Positions 1 to 4,655 of a DNA stretch of 10,903 nucleotides are shown here, one piece after another. The first letter of the stretch is position 1; each line of letters starts with the position of its first letter. The position numbers and the translations under genes were made by a program. The notes beneath the pieces are model-generated. The model worked only from the letters and a program-made list of their open reading frames with translations, was not told where the DNA came from and did no database searches. Source of the stretch: Candidatus Woesebacteria bacterium UBA925 (GTDB taxonomy: Bacteria > Patescibacteriota > Microgenomatia > UBA8517). The stretch is from NCBI GenBank assembly GCA_002293705.1, contig DBDT01000089.1:1-10903 (forward strand), read 5' to 3'.

Positions 1-19
1 AGATGTGTATAAGAGACAG
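1..19 (+). other. Nextera/Tn5 mosaic-end adapter (library artefact)
   Basis: The first 19 bases read AGATGTGTATAAGAGACAG, the Tn5 mosaic end used in Nextera libraries. It is in the orientation expected just before genomic sequence. It is not part of the organism's genome, and natural sequence starts at 20. Confidence 0.98.
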
Positions 20-362
20 GCTCAGTCCCATCTGGCGCGATGTGTGCCCAATAGCCAAGCTTAAACATATGCTCGCCCTTCTGCTTTGCAGCATTTGTTA
101 GAAGATTGTTTTTAGCCACTGGACCAACCCCAGCCTCCATTCTTTTTTTGTTGGTAATCTCAATCACTTCATCAGGATTTATGTTTGTTGAAATACCCAA
201 AACCCTACCATCAGAAACACCTACACCTCCAAATAAGGAGGAGAATCTAAAAACCAGTATTGAAAGCACTGCAAGAGATATTGCCCAGGTTCTAGTTGCG
301 TGAGCACGGTAGTTGTTGTGCTTGGTGGGGAATAGCACGTGGGGCAGGTGACTAAAAAGCAT
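20..362 (-). CDS. Membrane-anchored CAP (SCP/PR-1) domain protein, 3' end cut off
   Basis: Only the first 114 residues are present; the reading frame runs into the adapter at the left end. The ATG at 362 lies 2 bases after the TAG of the receiver gene, so the two are probably translationally coupled. Residues 1-25 are polar and His-rich, including H-N-N-Y-R-A-H. A hydrophobic stretch follows at about 26-42, consistent with an N-in membrane anchor. From about 63 the sequence matches the start of a CAP domain: N-P-D-E-V-I-E-I-T-N-K-K-R, then Y-W-A-H-I-A-P-D-G-T at 104-113, with H107 the likely conserved CAP-cavity histidine. CAP proteins are extracytoplasmic and have varied or unknown roles in bacteria. 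The family call is firm; the function is not known. No Shine-Dalgarno sequence precedes the start. Confidence 0.9.
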
Positions 363-364
363 AG

Positions 365-751
365 CTAAGAACCAATTATTGCTGTAATTTTGGCAAGTAT
401 CTCAGCAGGGGTGAAATTTGCTTTGACCAAGTATTCTTTTACACCAAGTTTAGCTGCTTTTTCGCCTTCTTGTTTTTCACTCAAGTTGGAAAGGATGATG
501 ACTGGAACTGTCTTACCCCACTGATCAGTCCTCAACTTTTCAAGCATGTCAATACCACTCATCTTTGGCATCATAACATCTAGAAGTATGAAATCAGGGT
601 GAGTCACCAAAGCATCTTTCAGCGCCTGTTCACCGTCATATGCTTTCACAACATTGTAACCACTGCTTGAAAATTTGGCCTCATACATCTTAACCAATAG
701 CGGATCATCTTCGACAATCATTATTGTTTTTTTCTTTACAGCTGTTTCCAT
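365..751 (-). CDS. Stand-alone CheY-like response regulator receiver
   Basis: A 128-residue protein that is one receiver domain with no output domain. The acidic cluster is E14-D15-D16 (I-V-E-D-D-P). The phospho-acceptor is D58 in F-I-L-L-D-V-M-M-P, the switch hydroxyl residue is S88 (V-I-I-L-S-N) and the conserved lysine is K110 (Y-L-V-K-A). All receiver signature positions are therefore present and it should be phosphorylatable. I chose the ATG at 751; the frame also opens from a TTG at 787, which would add 12 residues that do not belong to the receiver fold. It follows the vWA pilin gene after 62 bases and sits 2 bases before the CAP gene. No histidine kinase is in the window. By analogy with PilG/PilH or CheY it could control pilus activity by protein contact, but that is inference from location. 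Confidence 0.93.
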   Translation of the reverse strand: METAVKKKTIMIVEDDPLLVKMYEAKFSSSGYNVVKAYDGEQALKDALVTHPDFILLDVMMPKMSGIDMLEKLRTDQWGKTVPVIILSNLSEKQEGEKAAKLGVKEYLVKANFTPAEILAKITAIIGS

Positions 752-813
752 TGCAATATGTTTACTAACCCATCCTAGTACAAACAAGGTTTCTAAGCAA
801 CAAGCTCAGTTTG

Positions 814-2091
814 CTATTGTTGACCAGGCAGCTCACGTTGAATATTTACAACTTCACGGTCAGAAATAATCTCATTCAATATAGTGTTAAGTAGCTGTGT
901 TAGCTGTGATGCACGACTTGCATTAAAGTATTTTTCAGGGCCCAAGTATCTGTTGAAAATACTCACAACATCAGCAGGTGGTCTGCTAAAGATTGTTACC
1001 GCATAAGCATCAACCTGAGGGTCGCGGATCCCAAATCTTCCTGGCTCATACTCAGTCTGGCTGTCCGCAACACTACAGCTTAAAAATTCTACTCCAAGTG
1101 GTTTGCAAGTATTGTAGGCCACCTGATTAAACCCATCTGAATCAAAGCTGTTTTGATACTGGCTGTACTGGTGGCACTGCCAACCATATTGATTGTCTTC
1201 GCAGTAGTTGTTGCCATTGGTGTCCCTTGGAAAAGCAGGACAGAATGTGCTTGGGCTACATCCAGCAAATGGTATGCGAGAGTTGGGGTCTCCATCTGTG
1301 ATTACCGCTGCAACCTGCTTTACACCAGCTCTTTTTGAGCTGGTGAAGTAGTTTTGTGTCTCAGCAAACGCAGTACCAACTGATGTTGCATCCATGATCC
1401 CTTCACATGCTGGACTTGTGTCTTTGGTATTGCCAAATCCAATTTCAATTGCAGAGCGAATCTGTGAAAGAGATACATTGTTCTCAGGCTTTATTTCAAC
1501 TCCTCCAACCCTAAGCCATTTTGAATCTATTCCAAATGCCAAAACTCCAATCCTGAATTTTTGTCTGTCTGGGAGAGTTGAGAGCTTGTCTATAAAGTTT
1601 AGGGCTGCATCCTCTTGAGCATTGAATCTTGATGGAAGACTGTTGCAGTTCTCGCAGTTTGCGCCAGCATTCATACTGCCTGTGCAGTCAAGCGAAAGCA
1701 CTAATTCAACTTGATTAATGTCTTCAATACTTTCAACCTTCCTCTCAGCAACTACTCTGGTTGAGGCCAAAAACCGCCCAACGGTTGCCACCACCTTTTG
1801 AGTCTCCCCTTCTAAAGTGGCATTGATATCAATCTTTGTCCCTCCAATATCTTTAGTGAAACTAATCGGCAGCATTGAGTCGGAAATGTATCCACCAGAT
1901 AGCCTTGCTAGAAAGTCATTGACCTCACTCTCAGCTCTGTAGCTTGAATCCAGTGTATCAATTGCTGATTGGCCTCGGTTTATTGCGACCAATAATCTTG
2001 AGTAAGTACCAGCCATCAAAAGAGTGAGTAAAATAGACATAACCAATAGATAAATTAGTAGAGCTGCTCCTGATTTATTTTTATTCTTCAT
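814..2091 (-). CDS. GspK/PilX-like minor pilin fused to a von Willebrand factor A domain
   Basis: A 425-residue protein. The N-terminus has a basic leader, a probable prepilin peptidase site at G8/A9 and a hydrophobic helix (about 9-35). Position +5 of the mature protein is Ile13, not Glu, as in GspK-type tip pseudopilins. Residues 40-125 are pilin-like linker. A vWA domain runs from about 127 to 405: MIDAS D135-C-T137-G-S139 (Thr replaces the usual first Ser), a candidate Thr at 222 or 225, and the V-I-T-D266-G-D-P strand. An insert at about 274-350 carries six cysteines and an Asp/Asn-rich stretch (D290-T-N-G-N), possibly disulfide-linked or metal-binding. It starts 4 bases after the PA14 pilin gene and ends the H-I-J-K-like series. 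Likely role: adhesive pilus-tip subunit, comparable to modular vWA pilins or to PilX plus PilY1 combined. The vWA assignment is strong; the pilin assignment is good. Confidence 0.87.
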   Translation of the reverse strand: MKNKNKSGAALLIYLLVMSILLTLLMAGTYSRLLVAINRGQSAIDTLDSSYRAESEVNDFLARLSGGYISDSMLPISFTKDIGGTKIDINATLEGETQKVVATVGRFLASTRVVAERKVESIEDINQVELVLSLDCTGSMNAGANCENCNSLPSRFNAQEDAALNFIDKLSTLPDRQKFRIGVLAFGIDSKWLRVGGVEIKPENNVSLSQIRSAIEIGFGNTKDTSPACEGIMDATSVGTAFAETQNYFTSSKRAGVKQVAAVITDGDPNSRIPFAGCSPSTFCPAFPRDTNGNNYCEDNQYGWQCHQYSQYQNSFDSDGFNQVAYNTCKPLGVEFLSCSVADSQTEYEPGRFGIRDPQVDAYAVTIFSRPPADVVSIFNRYLGPEKYFNASRASQLTQLLNTILNEIISDREVVNIQRELPGQQ

Positions 2092-2095
2092 ATAG

Positions 2096-3193
2096 TTATC
2101 TTAATGGTTTTTGAGTAGGTGTTGGTGTAGCAGTTGGTGTTGGCGGTCTAGGTGTGCTGGTTGGCCTAATAGTAGCTGGCGCAGTTGGCGTTGGATTAAC
2201 TGTTGGAGTTGGTGAAACAACAGGAGTTTGAGTGGTTACAGGTGTTGCTGTTGGCGCAATTGTTGGTCTTTGTGTTGGTGTTGGAGTGGGTGGAGGAAGT
2301 ACTGATCCAATTGTTCCCCCGCGAGGAGAAACAAACAATGACACCTTATCAGATGCATCAGCTGCAACATGCTTTAGGTCAACATCAAATGACAGGCTGG
2401 TGACAGGAGTGGTCGGATAAAGAAAAGAGGCTGGAATAACAGACTTACTAATACCAGGACCTGACCAAGAAAGCCTAGACACCGCCCCACCAAATTTATC
2501 AAAGTACTCCATCCTGATTTCAACCAACTGGCCAGAAGATAGTGTTATCTGGCCTCTTGATTCACTCGGACCTTGCTCAACCCACCTATTTATTATCAGA
2601 TTATTGTTGACCCAAAGTCTGACCCCGTCATCTGTTAATGCGTAGAAGGTATATTGTCCAGAAGTTGGAATTTCAATAGCCCCAGACCACCTAACCGAAA
2701 AGTTGTCAGATGGCACTTGGTCTGCGGGTGAGCCGACTGACCAATCGAAGTTTACTTCAAAGTCAGTCTGACTTGTAACAAGGGTTTCAAAGTTTCGACC
2801 AGCATAATATGTTCCCACCAGCCCTCGACCAGAACCCGGTGCATCAACTTCCATGTTTTCAACAAATCTTTTTAAAACCATGTTTGATACTTCAATGTTT
2901 GCAGGAGTTAGCGGGCTATCATTTTTGTAAAGTCTTCCTCCTTGGATTCTGTAGGTACTTTCATCAACTTCAAGTACTCCATTTACAAATGCAATACTTT
3001 TTCCCCATGTTAGGTTGCTTGAAATGTCAGCTGTGATATCTCTTTTGACTTGCTCTACTTCTTGGCTAATCCTTGATTTAGTAGATACTCCTAAAAATGA
3101 AACAATAAAGTTTGTGGCAACAACGAATATTATGGCAGTCATGGTCAAACCAAGAAGTAGCTCAAGTAGTGTAAATCCTTTGTTGTTTTTCAT
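2096..3193 (-). CDS. GspJ/PilW-like minor pilin with inserted PA14 domain and Pro/Thr tail
   Basis: A 365-residue protein. The class III signal is canonical: M-K-N-N-K-G6 then F7-T-L-L-E11, giving N-methyl-Phe at +1 and Glu at +5, followed by the hydrophobic helix to about 35. Residues 36-120 look like a PilW/GspJ-type globular start. A PA14 domain occupies about 123-260, with G-L-V-G-T-Y-Y, W-S-G-A-I-E-I-P, the D188-D189-G-V-R-L-W-V-N signature and a closing R-L-S-W-S-G-P-G. Pilin-like strands resume at about 264-290 (S-L-S-F-D-V-D-L and V-S-L-F-V-S-P-R), so PA14 seems inserted into the pilin fold. Residues 300-364 are a low-complexity Pro/Thr tail. The gene begins 3 bases after the GspI-like gene. 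PA14 domains often bind carbohydrate, which suggests adhesion; the ligand is unknown. Confidence 0.9.
   Translation of the reverse strand: MKNNKGFTLLELLLGLTMTAIIFVVATNFIVSFLGVSTKSRISQEVEQVKRDITADISSNLTWGKSIAFVNGVLEVDESTYRIQGGRLYKNDSPLTPANIEVSNMVLKRFVENMEVDAPGSGRGLVGTYYAGRNFETLVTSQTDFEVNFDWSVGSPADQVPSDNFSVRWSGAIEIPTSGQYTFYALTDDGVRLWVNNNLIINRWVEQGPSESRGQITLSSGQLVEIRMEYFDKFGGAVSRLSWSGPGISKSVIPASFLYPTTPVTSLSFDVDLKHVAADASDKVSLFVSPRGGTIGSVLPPPTPTPTQRPTIAPTATPVTTQTPVVSPTPTVNPTPTAPATIRPTSTPRPPTPTATPTPTQKPLR
2099..2296 (-). repeat. Pro/Thr-rich low-complexity tail of the PA14 pilin
   Basis: This stretch encodes residues 300-365 of the PA14 pilin, built mostly from P-T, T-P, A-T-P and P-T-P units. It is degenerate at DNA level (repeated GTTGG-type units on the plus strand). 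Such tails are extended and common in surface proteins as stalks or spacers; copy number may vary between strains. Confidence 0.85.
2414..2827 (-). other. PA14 domain segment within the minor pilin
   Basis: This encodes residues about 123-260 of the GspJ/PilW-like pilin. The D-D-G motif at 188-190 matches the acidic pair that coordinates calcium in PA14 lectins such as yeast flocculins. The flanking sequence on both sides is pilin-like, which suggests domain insertion rather than end fusion. Confidence 0.8.
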
Positions 3194-3196
3194 TGT

Positions 3197-3673
3197 TTAA
3201 TTTCCAACTTTGTATACAAGTAGACTTGTTTTTGCCTCCTTTTGAATTCCGACTTCTGTCCAAATCAGACTGACTTCTATTTTTTTGCTCTTCTCATCGA
3301 TGCTTGATCCAACCACACACTCCTCCTCCACCCCACCAGCTCCCCTACAAACCTGTGAAACATATATTGATCTTGTATATCTACCTTTAAGAATTGGCTC
3401 ATCTCCAGTTCTTGGCACATAACGATTAGAAACAACATCAAATACTAGCTTGTAATTTCCAGGGTCAACAGACTCCCAGTTTGAAGTCATATAGGCGCGA
3501 GTAACCTCAACCGCTTGTTGCATAAGGTCAGCTGCCTCAGCGTCAAACTTTGCCCTGTCAGTTCTATTTGTCAAAAATGAGAGCGATGTAAAGAGGGTTA
3601 CAAAAATCAATGAAAGAATAACAATTGCCAAAAGAACCTCAATTAGAAGGAATCCGCTATTATTTTTTTTCAT
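3197..3673 (-). CDS. GspI/PilV-like minor pilin (pseudopilin)
   Basis: A 158-residue protein with a short basic leader (M-K-K-N-N-S-G7), a prepilin peptidase site before F8 and Glu at mature +5 (E12 in F-L-L-I-E-V-L-L-A). The hydrophobic helix extends to about 33. The I-E-V-L-L-A-I-V-I-L-S form of the helix is typical of GspI/PilV family members. The C-terminal part is beta-rich, with a Cys pair in the V-C-R-G-A-G-G-V-E-E-E-C loop (about 109-119). The start overlaps the end of the GspH-like gene by 4 bases (ATGA), indicating translational coupling. Expected role: part of the minor pilin complex that primes assembly at the pilus or pseudopilus tip. Whether it serves a true type IV pilus or a secretion-type pseudopilus cannot be told from this gene. 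Confidence 0.88.
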   Translation of the reverse strand: MKKNNSGFLLIEVLLAIVILSLIFVTLFTSLSFLTNRTDRAKFDAEAADLMQQAVEVTRAYMTSNWESVDPGNYKLVFDVVSNRYVPRTGDEPILKGRYTRSIYVSQVCRGAGGVEEECVVGSSIDEKSKKIEVSLIWTEVGIQKEAKTSLLVYKVGN

Positions 3674-4116
3674 ATTTCAAATTTCTCAATCAGTCCGCTT
3701 TTGTAGACTACAATCCTGATCCTCTTGCCATCTCTATCAACAAGAAATAACTCATGATCTTCATTGGTTTCTCCAATCCCCGAGGTAAACCAAACTATGA
3801 ACTCATCTTCAAATGAAACCGAACCATCAAGACTTCTTGTTGCAAAAACTGTTAACGACTCATCATTTCCACTAATTATCTCGTAGCTATTCTGATTGGC
3901 AAACCTCACACCCCAGTTGAGTCTGTCTCGTGCATCTCTAGCGTAGCTTCTTGCCAGTACCATATCAGAGTAAAGCTGATCGGAGTTTGCCCTAATTCTA
4001 GCCGCACCTCCAATAAACCCACCTCCTGTTAGAAGAGGCAGTGATAGTAGACCAATTAAGGCAATGACTACAAGAAGTTCAAAAATTGTGAAACCATGGG
4101 CAGACTTTTTGATCAT
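3670..4116 (-). CDS. GspH/FimT-like minor pilin (pseudopilin)
   Basis: A 148-residue protein. The leader M-I-K-K-S-A-H-G8 precedes F9-T-I-F-E13, so the prepilin cleavage site and Glu+5 are both present; the hydrophobic helix runs to about 30. Residues about 38-60 (A-R-I-R-A-N-S-D-Q-L-Y-S-D and following) form the amphipathic second half of the pilin helix seen in GspH/FimU/FimT proteins. The rest is beta-rich and ends in a short strand (S-G-L-I-E-K-F-E-I). It is the first of four consecutive minor pilin genes, starts 11 bases after the anchored beta-sandwich gene and overlaps the next gene by 4 bases. The role is inferred to be part of the initiation/tip complex of the filament. Confidence 0.87.
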   Translation of the reverse strand: MIKKSAHGFTIFELLVVIALIGLLSLPLLTGGGFIGGAARIRANSDQLYSDMVLARSYARDARDRLNWGVRFANQNSYEIISGNDESLTVFATRSLDGSVSFEDEFIVWFTSGIGETNEDHELFLVDRDGKRIRIVVYKSGLIEKFEI

Positions 4117-4127
4117 GATCTATTTAT

Positions 4128-4610
4128 TTATGGTACGTCGATGGTGGCTTGACTGGTAGTGATGTTAATCGCACTTGGACTATTCAATAGTTGAGTTGTA
4201 TTTGGTTCAAAAACCAAAGTGGTTCTACCGCTTTCCAAGTTTTCAAGCTTAATCTTCCCCACTTCTACAACTCCAGTAAATGGTCTTGGCTGGGAAAGAT
4301 TGAAAACCATCTGACCACTAGGGGTTAGCGCTCTAACCTCTGTTGAAAGACCAACTATTGAAGATGAAGACCCTTCGTGCCTCGCGTACACTGTCAACTC
4401 AGCCGAAGAGTCGGTCTCAACAGTGGGAGGGTCAATCCACAGGACCAACTCATCAGAGCTTGCTGAAGTGTTCAGATCAGGAGTAGGACTACCTACAAAG
4501 TAAATCATAACTGGAAGAAAGGCAGCCAAAACAAACAGTGGGGCAAAAGCTACTATCTTGAAAGGATTTTCTTTCTTCTTTTGTGGAGAATTGTAAAAAT
4601 GATAATCCAT
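4128..4610 (-). CDS. Membrane-anchored beta-sandwich (cohesin- or Ig-like) protein
   Basis: A 160-residue protein of unknown function. Residues 1-16 are polar and Lys-rich, and 17-39 form one hydrophobic segment (F-K-I-V-A-F-A-P-L-F-V-L-A-A-F-L-P), which fits a single N-in anchor rather than a cleaved signal. The exported part (about 50-160) alternates short beta-type strands with Ser/Thr-rich turns. Its ending, G-K-I-K-L-E-N-L-E-S-G-R-T-T-L-V-F-E, resembles the last strands of cohesin-type sandwiches; this is resemblance only. There are no cysteines. It lies between the 979-aa surface protein (45-base gap) and the pilin block (11-base gap), so it probably belongs to the same structure, perhaps as a membrane-proximal partner. 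No Shine-Dalgarno sequence is visible. Confidence 0.75.
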   Translation of the reverse strand: MDYHFYNSPQKKKENPFKIVAFAPLFVLAAFLPVMIYFVGSPTPDLNTSASSDELVLWIDPPTVETDSSAELTVYARHEGSSSSIVGLSTEVRALTPSGQMVFNLSQPRPFTGVVEVGKIKLENLESGRTTLVFEPNTTQLLNSPSAINITTSQATIDVP

Positions 4611-4655
4611 GATTCAATCTAGCACAGAGAGCTACTGCTATCCAGAAGAAATGGA

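Noticed and set aside
106..303. Plus-strand 65-codon open frame near the left end
   Set aside because: It is antisense to the CAP-domain gene, whose minus-strand translation has clear family motifs.
365..787. Longer start for the receiver protein at 787
   Set aside because: The codon at 787 is TTG, and the extra 12 residues lie outside the receiver fold. The ATG at 751 gives a normal-length domain.
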